The translations under genes and the position numbers were made by a program. A DNA stretch of 37,701 nt from an uncultured Actinomycetes bacterium. Lineage in GTDB: Bacteria > Actinomycetota > Actinomycetes > S36-B12. Position 1 is the first letter of the stretch. Each line of letters starts with the position of its first letter. The stretch is taken from assembly GCA_903960135.1 (NCBI GenBank), contig CAJBZP010000016.1, forward strand, positions 1 to 37,701, read 5' to 3'. Shown piece after piece: positions 1 to 7,230 of this stretch. The notes under the pieces are model-generated. The model did not search any database, was not told the DNA's origin, and was given only the letters and a program-made list of their open reading frames with translations.

Positions 1-1
1 G

Positions 2-877
2 ATCGACCTAATGGGGTATGCGCCAAAAGTCCAGCGCCCGGTCTTCTTGGCCATCGTCTCCTCACATGTCCTCGCACTGTTCTTAGGGCGCGAAGAAGCT
101 ATCCGCCCTGATGGTTTCATTGTTGAAGCACCACCGGCTGGTGGCCATAACGCGCCACCGCGGCGACCCGAAATCGACGAGCGCGGTGAAATGATTTTTG
201 GACCGCGTGACGAACCAGATCTCGACAAGATCGGGGCAACCGGTTTGCCCTACTGGCTCGCCGGTGCTGCAGGCACACCCGAGGCACTTCGCGCCGCACT
301 CGATCAAGGTGCGATGGGTATCCAGGTAGGCACCATTTTCGCACTCTCGAATGACTCCGGGATTCGACCTGATATCCGCGCAAAGATGCAAGCTGGCCTA
401 CACGAGGGCACGCTCTATGTGCGCACTGACCCGGTGGCCTCGCCAACCGGCTTCCCGTTCAAGATTGCCGAGATCGTCGGTACGACTTCACAGATACCGG
501 TCTACGAAGCCCGCCCGCGGTTATGTGACCTCGGCTACCTACGCACCGCATTTGTCAAAGCAGATGGTGATATCGGATACCGCTGCCCATCAGAGCCCGT
601 GCATATGTACGTGCGAAAAGGCGGCGATCTCGCTGACACCATTGGCCGGCAATGCCTTTGCAATGGTTTGACCGCTACCGCCGGACTTGCGCAAATCCAC
701 GCCGACGGTTACCTGGAAGCCCCCGTTGCGACCTTGGGCTCAGATCTGGCCGGTGCTAGACGGTTGGCCGAGCAGTACCCCGATGGCTGGTCCGCCGTCC
801 AAGTAATCCAGTGGCTCGTGTCACAGTCTTTAGACTCACCACGCATCAAGCAGGTGTCAGCACCTAGCCTCATCTGA
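2..877 (+). CDS. Nitronate monooxygenase-like flavoprotein, 5' end cut by window edge
   Basis: This is the C-terminal part of a COG2070 / 2-nitropropane dioxygenase-family FMN enzyme. The reading frame is open to the first base, and the ATG at 11 is probably internal because family members are usually 320-450 residues and start with an FMN-barrel strand that is missing here. Visible family marks are the GFIVEAPPAGGHNAPPR segment (G-H loop), the LAGAAGTPEALRAALDQGAMGIQVGT phosphate-binding region of the barrel, and a long C-terminal extension containing several cysteines. Classical members oxidise alkyl nitronates, but many homologues have other or unknown substrates, so the reaction is not certain. 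The stop overlaps the start of the tryptophanase gene (TGATG), which implies translational coupling and one operon. The substrate link between the two enzymes is unknown. Confidence 0.75.
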   Translation: MDLMGYAPKVQRPVFLAIVSSHVLALFLGREEAIRPDGFIVEAPPAGGHNAPPRRPEIDERGEMIFGPRDEPDLDKIGATGLPYWLAGAAGTPEALRAALDQGAMGIQVGTIFALSNDSGIRPDIRAKMQAGLHEGTLYVRTDPVASPTGFPFKIAEIVGTTSQIPVYEARPRLCDLGYLRTAFVKADGDIGYRCPSEPVHMYVRKGGDLADTIGRQCLCNGLTATAGLAQIHADGYLEAPVATLGSDLAGARRLAEQYPDGWSAVQVIQWLVSQSLDSPRIKQVSAPSLI

Positions 878-2253
878 TGCCCTTCAACACGATCTTCGAG
901 CCCTTTCGGATCCATTCGGTCGAGCCACTTAAGTTAACGACGCCGATCGAACGACGGCAAGCACTGGCCGCCGCTGAGTTCAATCTGTTCTCACTACGCT
1001 CCCGCGACGTCATCATTGATCTACTCACCGACTCTGGGACCGGGGCCATGAGCCGCGACCAATGGGCCGCCATCCAACACGGCGATGAGTCATATGCCGG
1101 GTCCCCATCTTGGGAGATGTTCCGCGACGCCGTGCAAAATCTCTTTCCGTTCAAGCATGTGATCCCGACGCACCAAGGTAGAGCCGCTGAGAAGATCCTG
1201 TTCTCGGTGTTCGGCGGCGCCGGAAACTTCATTCCTAATAACACGCACTTTGATACCACGCGCGCGAATATTGAATTCACCGGTGCCGTTGCAACAGACC
1301 TCGTGATAGATGAAGGCCTGGACCCGCAAAACTTGCACCCATTCAAGGGTAATCTTGACCCGATAAAGCTTGAGGCTTTTATCACCAAGCACGGGCGCGA
1401 GAACGTGCCGCTCATCATGCTCACCGTGACCAATAACTCCGGTGGTGGCCAACCGGTTTCGATGGCTAATATGCGTGAGATTCGTGAGATTTCCCTGCGC
1501 CATGGCATACCGCTCTATTTGGATGCTTGCCGGTTCGCTGAAAATGCCTGGTTCATTCGTGAGCGGGAAGTGGAGTTTGCGGACTGGGATGTCGCTGACA
1601 TCATTCGCGAGATGGCGGCACTCGCCGACGGCATGACCATGAGTGCCAAAAAAGATCCACTCGGCAATATCGGTGGTTGGCTGGCAATGAACGACGACGA
1701 CCTCGCCGAACGGTGCCGCACCATGTTGGTTCTGACCGAGGGTTTCCCAACATATGGCGGACTTGCTGGCCGGGATCTAGAGGCGTTGGCGGTTGGGCTC
1801 ACCGAGGCCGTCTCACATGATTACCTTAGGTATCGCATTAGGTCCACCGCCTACCTTGGTGAGTCACTCGCCGCGAGTGGGATTCCGGTGGTGCAGCCCA
1901 TCGGTGGCCACGCGGTCTATCTAGATGCGCGCGCATTACTGCCACACCTATCTCCGCTGCAGTACCCCGGGCAGTCGTTGGCTATTGCCCTATATGAAGC
2001 AGGGGGGATTCGCGGTTGTGAGATCGGCACCGTGATGTTCGGTCGGCAGCCAGATGGCACCGAGGTTGCGGCCGCGATGGATCTGGTGCGGTTGGCCATT
2101 CCTAGGCGCACATATACCCAAAGCCATATTGATTACGTAATCGAGGTTTGTCAGCAAGTTGCCGACCGATCAGGTGCTTTGCCCGGCTACCGCATTACCC
2201 GGGAACCGAAAGCGCTTCGGCACTTCACTTCAGCATTCGAGCCAATTAGTTAG
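877..2253 (+). CDS. tnaA: Tryptophanase (tryptophan indole-lyase)
   Basis: A PLP-dependent beta-eliminating lyase of 458 residues, full length for the family. It would split L-tryptophan into indole, pyruvate and ammonia. The PTHQGRAAE motif (97-105) and MSAKKD motif (255-260, Schiff-base lysine K259) are intact. Three positions that separate tryptophanase from tyrosine phenol-lyase favour tryptophanase: Asp126 in HFDTT (threonine in tyrosine phenol-lyase), Ile383 in CEIG (arginine in the lyase ERG motif), and His449 in LRHFT (phenylalanine in the lyase). Those assignments come from remembered family alignments. ATG 877 overlaps the upstream TGA by one base and no separate Shine-Dalgarno is seen, so translation is probably coupled to the upstream flavoprotein. 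Remote alternatives are tyrosine phenol-lyase or another beta-lyase specificity. Confidence 0.9.
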   Translation: MPFNTIFEPFRIHSVEPLKLTTPIERRQALAAAEFNLFSLRSRDVIIDLLTDSGTGAMSRDQWAAIQHGDESYAGSPSWEMFRDAVQNLFPFKHVIPTHQGRAAEKILFSVFGGAGNFIPNNTHFDTTRANIEFTGAVATDLVIDEGLDPQNLHPFKGNLDPIKLEAFITKHGRENVPLIMLTVTNNSGGGQPVSMANMREIREISLRHGIPLYLDACRFAENAWFIREREVEFADWDVADIIREMAALADGMTMSAKKDPLGNIGGWLAMNDDDLAERCRTMLVLTEGFPTYGGLAGRDLEALAVGLTEAVSHDYLRYRIRSTAYLGESLAASGIPVVQPIGGHAVYLDARALLPHLSPLQYPGQSLAIALYEAGGIRGCEIGTVMFGRQPDGTEVAAAMDLVRLAIPRRTYTQSHIDYVIEVCQQVADRSGALPGYRITREPKALRHFTSAFEPIS

Positions 2254-2271
2254 CGGTCAAGATGGCGACTG

Positions 2272-2388
2272 CTACCACTTCTTGCCTTTTTCTTGCTCAC
2301 TGACCGAGGTGTCGAAGAACTTAACGCCGAGTGCGATGGCGCCAACGGTCAACCCGACGAAGACAACAATGCCGATTAAGTAATGCAC
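2272..2388 (-). CDS. 38-residue single-pass membrane peptide
   Basis: This small gene lies inside the longer shadow ORF 2272..2478. A GTG at 2388 is preceded by AAGGAG seven bases upstream, which makes it the convincing start. The product begins MHYLIGIVVFVGLTVGAIAL and continues with a short charged tail rich in Lys and Glu. It has one hydrophobic helix (about residues 4-22) and a small basic C-terminus. It is transcribed divergently from the MFS gene and converges on tnaA with an 18-base gap. I do not recognise a family. It could be a small accessory subunit or regulator of a membrane protein, perhaps of the adjacent transporter, but that is only inference from position. Confidence 0.6.
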   Translation of the reverse strand: MHYLIGIVVFVGLTVGAIALGVKFFDTSVSEQEKGKKW

Positions 2389-2434
2389 GTGATTGCTCCT
2401 TGGGTTTGGTGACTGATGACCGTGCGTGCATCTT

Positions 2435-2480
2435 ACCCCGTGACGGGGTTGGTTGATCCGTAACCTGTAACGTCGCATTT
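2435..2480. promoter_or_regulatory. Divergent intergenic region with dyad and leaderless -10 for MFS gene
   Basis: The gap between the small peptide gene and the MFS gene holds a perfect dyad ACCCCG-TGA-CGGGGT (2435-2449). A -10-like TAACGT (2468-2473) ends seven bases before the GTG at 2481. There is no Shine-Dalgarno before that GTG, so a leaderless transcript is likely. The dyad could be an operator for either direction. No clear -35 was found. Confidence 0.4.
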
Positions 2481-3785
2481 GTGGTCGCGCTCCCCGCCCT
2501 TCGTGAAGTGCTGGCGCGTCCGGATTTTCGAAAACTTTGGTCGGTTCGCTTGGTTGGGCAGTTCTCCGATGGGCTCTTGCAAGCCGCCCTCACCACCTTT
2601 GTGTTGTTCTCCCCAGAACGCCAGCCTGATGCGGTTAAAGTCGCCGCCGCATTTGCGATCCTCTACCTGCCCTACTCCGTCATTGGCCCATTCGCCGGCG
2701 TGTTTCTAGATCGATGGCGCCGTCGCAATGTGCTCGTGCGGGCAAACCTGCTCAAGTCCTTGGTCACCTTGCCAATAGTGGCGTTGGTGTTCGCTGGCAA
2801 TGACGGACTTTGGCTCGGAGTGAGCGTCCTTGCGGTGTTGGGGATCGGACGTTTCGTCCTGGCTGGGTTGTCCGCGTCGCTGCCCCATGTGGTGGACGGA
2901 CGTGACCTCGTGACGGCGAATGCACTGACACCAACTTCAGGAACTATTGCCGCCGCCATCGGTGCCCTGCTCGGTGTCACCCTTCGCGGCGTAATAGGTG
3001 GTGGTGACTTCGGCAGCCAAGTCGTGCTCTTCGCAGCCGCAGCCGGTTTCGCTTTAGCCGGCTTGCTCGCAGTTCGTCTCGGTAAGGACACCTTGGGGCC
3101 AAGCGGGGAGAAACCCGCCGACACCGTGCGCGGCGTACTCCTTGGCCTAATCGACGGAGTGCGGGTGTTAGGCCGTAATCGCATTCCGCGCCGGGCAATA
3201 ACCGTGGTCGGGATGCATCGCATAGCCTTTGGTATTTTGACCGCAGGTGCGCTCTTGCTGGTGCGCGAGACTTTCAATGAGATGGTTCAGGCGGATTCGG
3301 CACTGGGTCAATTCGCGATCATCACCGCCGCCGCCGCCATCGGCGCCCTGCTCGGGGCGGTGCTAACTCCCGGGGCGACCCGCCGGTTCGGGGCCGTTCG
3401 CTGGTCGGCTTTTGCCTTACTACAGGCCGGCACCATCGGTGCCGTCCTGATATTCATCGGTGCGATGGCACCCGCATTCATCGCCCTTCTTGGTGGCGCG
3501 CTCTCCATGGGATTCGCTGGTCAATCGGTAAAGGTGTGCTCGGATACCTTGATCCAGCGGCACATCCCAGACGATCACCTAGGTCGCATCTTCGCCTTAT
3601 TCGACATGATCGTAAATGTGGCTTTGGTTTTAGGGATCACTTTGATGGCCCTACTAGCCCCGAAAAGTGGACAAGCGCCCTGGGCCTACGCAGGGGTTGG
3701 CGTCTTACTAATTGCCACAGCTACTTGGTATCTAACGGGTAGGGGCAATAGGCTCCCCTCAACAGCCACTTCGTCAGGCCAATGA
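2481..3785 (+). CDS. MFS transporter (EntS-like / MFS_3 type exporter)
   Basis: A 434-residue polytopic membrane protein with about 12 hydrophobic segments. The RLVGQFSDGLLQAALTTFVL opening, the FAGVFLDRWRRRNVL loop (the MFS motif-A position between helices 2 and 3) and a second-half SDTLIQRHIPDDHLGRIFALFDM segment are typical of the MFS_3 branch, which includes enterobactin exporter EntS and macrolide efflux proteins. The substrate cannot be told from sequence. The GTG start at 2481 has no Shine-Dalgarno but has a -10-like hexamer seven bases upstream, so it is probably leaderless. The gene is followed after 40 bases by another membrane protein gene on the same strand, which may be cotranscribed. 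Confidence 0.85.
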   Translation: MVALPALREVLARPDFRKLWSVRLVGQFSDGLLQAALTTFVLFSPERQPDAVKVAAAFAILYLPYSVIGPFAGVFLDRWRRRNVLVRANLLKSLVTLPIVALVFAGNDGLWLGVSVLAVLGIGRFVLAGLSASLPHVVDGRDLVTANALTPTSGTIAAAIGALLGVTLRGVIGGGDFGSQVVLFAAAAGFALAGLLAVRLGKDTLGPSGEKPADTVRGVLLGLIDGVRVLGRNRIPRRAITVVGMHRIAFGILTAGALLLVRETFNEMVQADSALGQFAIITAAAAIGALLGAVLTPGATRRFGAVRWSAFALLQAGTIGAVLIFIGAMAPAFIALLGGALSMGFAGQSVKVCSDTLIQRHIPDDHLGRIFALFDMIVNVALVLGITLMALLAPKSGQAPWAYAGVGVLLIATATWYLTGRGNRLPSTATSSGQ

Positions 3786-3825
3786 AGTCGTAATCGGTCT
3801 GGCCATTGAGACCTTCAGGAGCCGC

Positions 3826-5028
3826 ATGAGCGACGTTTCGACCGCCGATAAGCGCTGGGGCATCAGGTCAATTGCCGCTGTTCTAATCTTCGTCATCGCC
3901 GCAGCGCTTACCCCGATTGCCATGGTCGGCCACTGGGGTCATGCCACGGTCGTTAACAGCGAGCAGTTCATCGCCACTGTCGTTCCGTTGGCTGACTCGC
4001 CAGAGGTGCAGGCCGCAGTCACCGAGGCTGTGACCGAAGCAATCGTCAAGCAGGTAGACACCTCAGCAATTGTTGGTGACTTTCTCGGCGGGCTCCTGAA
4101 CAATGATCAACTCTCCTCGGCATTGTCCGCACCTATCGCAGCGGGCGTTAACAAGCTGATCGGGCAAATAGTCGAAGGCTTCATCACCTCCGACGCATTC
4201 CAGAAACTGTGGATCACCCTTGCCAGTGCGATCCAAAAGAGTGTCGTGGCGATTCTCGAGGGCGGTAATGAAGGCCCCGTGCAGATGCAAGGCGACCAAC
4301 TCGTCCTTGACATCACCGACCTACTGACGGCTGTTCAAGCTCAACTTGTTTCCCAAGGTGTGACTATTGCCGACAAAGTCACCGTTCCGGATTCCGACCG
4401 CCAAATCGTGCTCTTTGAAGCACCTGCCGTCGCGCAATTGCAGTTCATCTACTCACTTGCCTCACCGGTTCTGCAATGGTTCCCGCTGCTGATCGCAATC
4501 TTGTTCGGCCTCGCGATCACTTTGGCTCGCCGGCGCCCCCGAATGGTGCTTGCAGTTGGTCTCGCACTTGTTGTAACAGGTGGACTTACCACTTGGGGGC
4601 TGGGTCTGGGTGAGACTTTCTTCGTTGACCAACTCGCCGGTACGGTCTTTGGCGGGGCTTCTGGGATTTTCTGGAACACCTTGTTGAACTACCTGATCAT
4701 TGGCCTCCAGAGTCTTCTCATCTTCGGCGTGGTGGTCGCGGTTGCCGGTTGGTTCGCGGGTCGATCTCGGCCGGCAGTAAAACTGCGTGCCCATCTTGTT
4801 GCTGGCCTCACGGAAATCGGCTCATCACTTCCGGCGAACGGGTTGAGCGCATTTTTGCGGGCGCGCGCTGACGCGGTGCGCTGGATCATCACCGCTGTCC
4901 TGGTTTTCGCCCTGGTGGTTGGTGATGTGATGTCACTAAATCGCATGATCTGGCTGCTTTTGTTGACGGGCGGATTATTCACATTGCTACAGGTGCTAAT
5001 TGCTGACAAGAAAGAAACTGCTGGCTAA
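3826..5028 (+). CDS. Integral membrane protein of unknown function
   Basis: A 400-residue protein. One helix near residues 15-37 anchors it. A roughly 180-residue extracytoplasmic region follows, rich in Val, Thr, Asp and Ala. Four or more helices fill the C-terminal half (about 210-260, 280-310 and 350-395). The layout resembles uncharacterised actinobacterial membrane proteins that start with an N-terminal TM and an ATVVNSEQFIATVVPLADSP-like segment, but I cannot attach a function. A Shine-Dalgarno AGGAG four bases before the ATG supports the start. It follows the MFS gene closely on the same strand. It converges with the DUF2252 gene, and their stop codons overlap (TAA on plus, TAG on minus), so there is no room for a separate terminator. 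Confidence 0.75.
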   Translation: MSDVSTADKRWGIRSIAAVLIFVIAAALTPIAMVGHWGHATVVNSEQFIATVVPLADSPEVQAAVTEAVTEAIVKQVDTSAIVGDFLGGLLNNDQLSSALSAPIAAGVNKLIGQIVEGFITSDAFQKLWITLASAIQKSVVAILEGGNEGPVQMQGDQLVLDITDLLTAVQAQLVSQGVTIADKVTVPDSDRQIVLFEAPAVAQLQFIYSLASPVLQWFPLLIAILFGLAITLARRRPRMVLAVGLALVVTGGLTTWGLGLGETFFVDQLAGTVFGGASGIFWNTLLNYLIIGLQSLLIFGVVVAVAGWFAGRSRPAVKLRAHLVAGLTEIGSSLPANGLSAFLRARADAVRWIITAVLVFALVVGDVMSLNRMIWLLLLTGGLFTLLQVLIADKKETAG

Positions 5029-6485
5029 ACCACCGGCGTACGAACAGCTTGGATTCCGTGCTCACTGCTCGCGGTAAACGCCAGGTTTGTCGCTGCTACC
5101 TCATCTTTCGTGACGGCCACCTGACCACTGGTAATGGCTTCGGTGTAGGCAGCGAAATCCTTACCGACCTGCTCCGCATACACCAGCCCGAAGTTCATCA
5201 TCGCGTTGTCGAACTTGGTACTGGTGCCAAGGTACGACGCAATGGCAATCGCGTCGCCAGATCGTGCATGCGCTCGAGCAAGGGTGTGACCGCAGATCCT
5301 CGCGTACGCGAGCAGGTTGTCAGGGCCTAACAAGGTGACATCCGGTGACCACTTCATGTCACGCAGTTGTCGAATGTAGAAGTCACGGCCTTGACTCCCG
5401 CGAATCCAGCCCAAGAAGATATCGCTGGCCGCCTGAGTCAGGCGTTGACCGCTGACTACCCGCTCCCCTTGCTTATCGAACGCACTTGGTGCGGTAACCG
5501 GCTCAAGCACACTTCTAACCGCCTGCTTAACCTGCAACACCAACAGGTCCGACTCGTCACGGCCTTGAAGTAAAATCACAAATGCGAGCAGCCCGACACT
5601 GCCCACGCCAACCACTTTGTGGCCAATATCCACCAATTGATATCGGCTCAGCAGTTCGCGCCGATCATCGATCAAGGTCCCCTGGTATTGATCGACGAGC
5701 CCACTAATTACGGGGTGCACATCGCTCCCCATGGCAATCCGTACCAAGACCGGTGGGGCATTGACAAATTGGCGCCGTCCGTCAACAACTTCGGTCAACT
5801 TGCTGATCGCCGACCAAGCGTCACGCTTTTGCGCCTTCGCTACGGTTTTCTCGGCGGCCACCACCCCCTTCTTACCGGCAACATCTCGCCCCCAGCCAAC
5901 AAGTACGCTGGCATCAACCCGGTTGTACCAGACATCCAACTCACCCATCTGCGCGAAATTTGCAATGGCGGTGCGATACGAGTTTGCGGCCGCGCGCGTA
6001 GTGCTTTCAATTTCAGCACTAGAAAAGCCGTTGTTTTGCGCCGCCAACGTGAAAGATGTTGTTAACCGTGCGACATCGAATTCGAACGGGCCTGGCAAAG
6101 TCTCATCAAAGTCATTTATGTCGAAGATGACTGCCCGATCAGGCGCTGCGAATAACCCAAAGTTCGAAAGGTGGGCGTCACCGCATAACTGAACCTGTAG
6201 TCCGGTGTTCGGACGGGTACCAAGATCCGTCGCCATCGTCAATGCCGAACCGCGATAGAAAGTAAATGGGTTAACCGACATCCTCGAGTGTCTGAGCGGC
6301 AGCAGAGTCGGAACTCGATCCACCTCTTGCCCGGCAAGTTGAGCAACGACATTTTGGCGATCGGGCCCCGGTTCCCAAACCGCCAGCGCGGTGCGTGGCG
6401 CAAGTTTTCGGGCATCCAGCCCAAGGGTCTCGCGCGCTCCTACCGTGCTAGCTCGGCTGCTGCCTGGACCGTTGTGTGTAGACAT
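5025..6485 (-). CDS. DUF2252 family protein
   Basis: A 486-residue DUF2252 protein. The family hallmarks are visible in order: RHSRMSVNPFTFYRGSA, then LCGDAHLSNFGLF, then FDINDFDETLPGPFEFDVARL. The His-X-X-Asn and Asp residues lie in a fold related to aminoglycoside phosphotransferases and kinases. The family has no firmly established function, so a kinase-like role is inferred from fold only. The start at 6485 has no Shine-Dalgarno. A TACCCT hexamer (minus strand, 6497-6492) ends six bases before the ATG, which suggests a leaderless message. It is divergent from the vapBC-type pair, and its promoter abuts the toxin-antitoxin operator region. Confidence 0.88.
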   Translation of the reverse strand: MSTHNGPGSSRASTVGARETLGLDARKLAPRTALAVWEPGPDRQNVVAQLAGQEVDRVPTLLPLRHSRMSVNPFTFYRGSALTMATDLGTRPNTGLQVQLCGDAHLSNFGLFAAPDRAVIFDINDFDETLPGPFEFDVARLTTSFTLAAQNNGFSSAEIESTTRAAANSYRTAIANFAQMGELDVWYNRVDASVLVGWGRDVAGKKGVVAAEKTVAKAQKRDAWSAISKLTEVVDGRRQFVNAPPVLVRIAMGSDVHPVISGLVDQYQGTLIDDRRELLSRYQLVDIGHKVVGVGSVGLLAFVILLQGRDESDLLVLQVKQAVRSVLEPVTAPSAFDKQGERVVSGQRLTQAASDIFLGWIRGSQGRDFYIRQLRDMKWSPDVTLLGPDNLLAYARICGHTLARAHARSGDAIAIASYLGTSTKFDNAMMNFGLVYAEQVGKDFAAYTEAITSGQVAVTKDEVAATNLAFTASSEHGIQAVRTPVV

Positions 6486-6528
6486 GGGAGCAGGGTAGTC
6501 GCCTTGTTCGGTACTTACCCAGTAAAAA

Positions 6529-6563
6529 TTGACATGTTATGACCAACCAACTAGTTTGTTAGT
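6529..6563 (+). promoter_or_regulatory. vapBC promoter with overlapping palindromic operator
   Basis: TTGACA (6529-6534), a 17-base spacer and TAGTTT (6552-6557) form a good promoter whose start site would fall at or next to the ATG at 6564. A near-perfect 16-bp palindrome AACCAACTAGTTTGTT (6545-6560, one mismatched pair) covers the -10. This is the expected place for autorepression by an antitoxin or toxin-antitoxin complex. There is no Shine-Dalgarno, so the mRNA is probably leaderless. Confidence 0.65.
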
Positions 6564-6806
6564 ATGACAATCGAAGTAGGAGTTTTCGAGGCCAAGACGC
6601 ACCTTTCCGCGCTCCTGGACCAAGTAGTGGCCGGCGAAGATTTCCTCATAACTAAAAGAGGCCAGGTGGTGGCGCGCCTTGGACCCGCAGTTGAGCCCGG
6701 ATCCCGGGTTGACGAGGCCTACCGGCTACTCGCACTCGCTCGGAGCAACTCGAACCCAGGACCAGATTCGATTCGCGAGTTAATTGATGACGGCAGATAC
6801 AAGTGA
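6564..6806 (+). CDS. vapB: Phd/YefM-type antitoxin
   Basis: An 80-residue protein. Its first ~50 residues match the Phd/YefM antitoxin fold: VGVFEAKTHLSALLDQV and then the FLITKRGQVVARLGP strand pair that ends the DNA-binding domain. The last 30 residues form the presumed toxin-neutralising tail. Its stop overlaps the toxin start (GTGA), so the two are coupled. The family binds its own promoter through palindromes, and one overlaps the -10 just upstream. It lies between DUF2252 and cca, a position not occupied by a toxin-antitoxin pair in mycobacterial synteny, so it is probably acquired. Confidence 0.85.
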   Translation: MTIEVGVFEAKTHLSALLDQVVAGEDFLITKRGQVVARLGPAVEPGSRVDEAYRLLALARSNSNPGPDSIRELIDDGRYK

Positions 6807-7207
6807 AAGTGGTCCTCGACGCCTCCGTTGCCATCAGTTTCATCATCATTGATGAGTTTTCGCAACAAGCGAGCAAGGCACTTGAGCGGGTGGCCGAACA
6901 AGGCGCTTTGGTTCCCGCTCTTTGGGATTTCGAACTTGCCAATGCCCTTCGATCGGCGGAGCGCCGCGGCCGCATCTCACAGGCCGGAACTGCTCAGGGG
7001 ATTGCCGGTATCAAAGGACTCGATATTGAGCGAGTTGGGCCGCCCACCAATCTGACCCGCCTCATTGACGTTGCGCGTGAACGTGATTTAAGTGTGTACG
7101 ACAGCTCCTATCTGGCATTGGCTCTTGACCGGGGGCTTCCCCTCCTGACCTTCGACACCCGACTTGGGCAGGCCGCAGCAGCGGCTGGGGTGCACCTAAT
7201 CCAGTAA
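6803..7207 (+). CDS. vapC: PIN-domain toxin ribonuclease (VapC family)
   Basis: A 134-residue PIN-domain nuclease. The four acidic residues that coordinate Mg2+ in VapC toxins are at the expected places: Asp6 (VLDASVA), Glu44 (DFELANAL), Asp100 (VYDSSYLALA) and Asp118 (TFDTRL), so it appears catalytically competent. Known VapC toxins cleave tRNA or rRNA, but the target here is unknown. The GTG start overlaps the antitoxin stop by four bases. It converges with cca, and a GC-rich hairpin sits in the 13-base gap. Confidence 0.88.
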   Translation: MKVVLDASVAISFIIIDEFSQQASKALERVAEQGALVPALWDFELANALRSAERRGRISQAGTAQGIAGIKGLDIERVGPPTNLTRLIDVARERDLSVYDSSYLALALDRGLPLLTFDTRLGQAAAAAGVHLIQ

Positions 7208-7214
7208 TTAAGCT

Positions 7215-7230
7215 GCGCCGCTATCGGCGC
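7215..7230. terminator. Possible bidirectional terminator hairpin
   Basis: A perfect inverted repeat GCGCCG-CTAT-CGGCGC lies between the convergent vapC and cca genes and overlaps the cca stop codon. There is no T-run on either side. Termination is inferred from position and symmetry only. Confidence 0.35.

Noticed and set aside
870-1508. 212-residue minus-strand ORF opposite tnaA
   Set aside because: It is Ser/Arg-rich shadow sequence with no family features, covering a strongly conserved tryptophanase gene.
877-2253. Tyrosine phenol-lyase instead of tryptophanase
   Set aside because: Asp126, Ile383 and His449 match tryptophanase at positions that differ in tyrosine phenol-lyase.
2252-2273. 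Hairpin AGCGGTC/GACTGCT after tnaA as a terminator
   Set aside because: The stem needs a wobble pair, the loop is eight bases and no T-run follows directly. Too weak to list.
2672-3277. 201-residue minus-strand ORF opposite the MFS gene
   Set aside because: Composition is a reverse-frame shadow (Pro/Arg/Thr/Ser) and the plus-strand transporter is clear.
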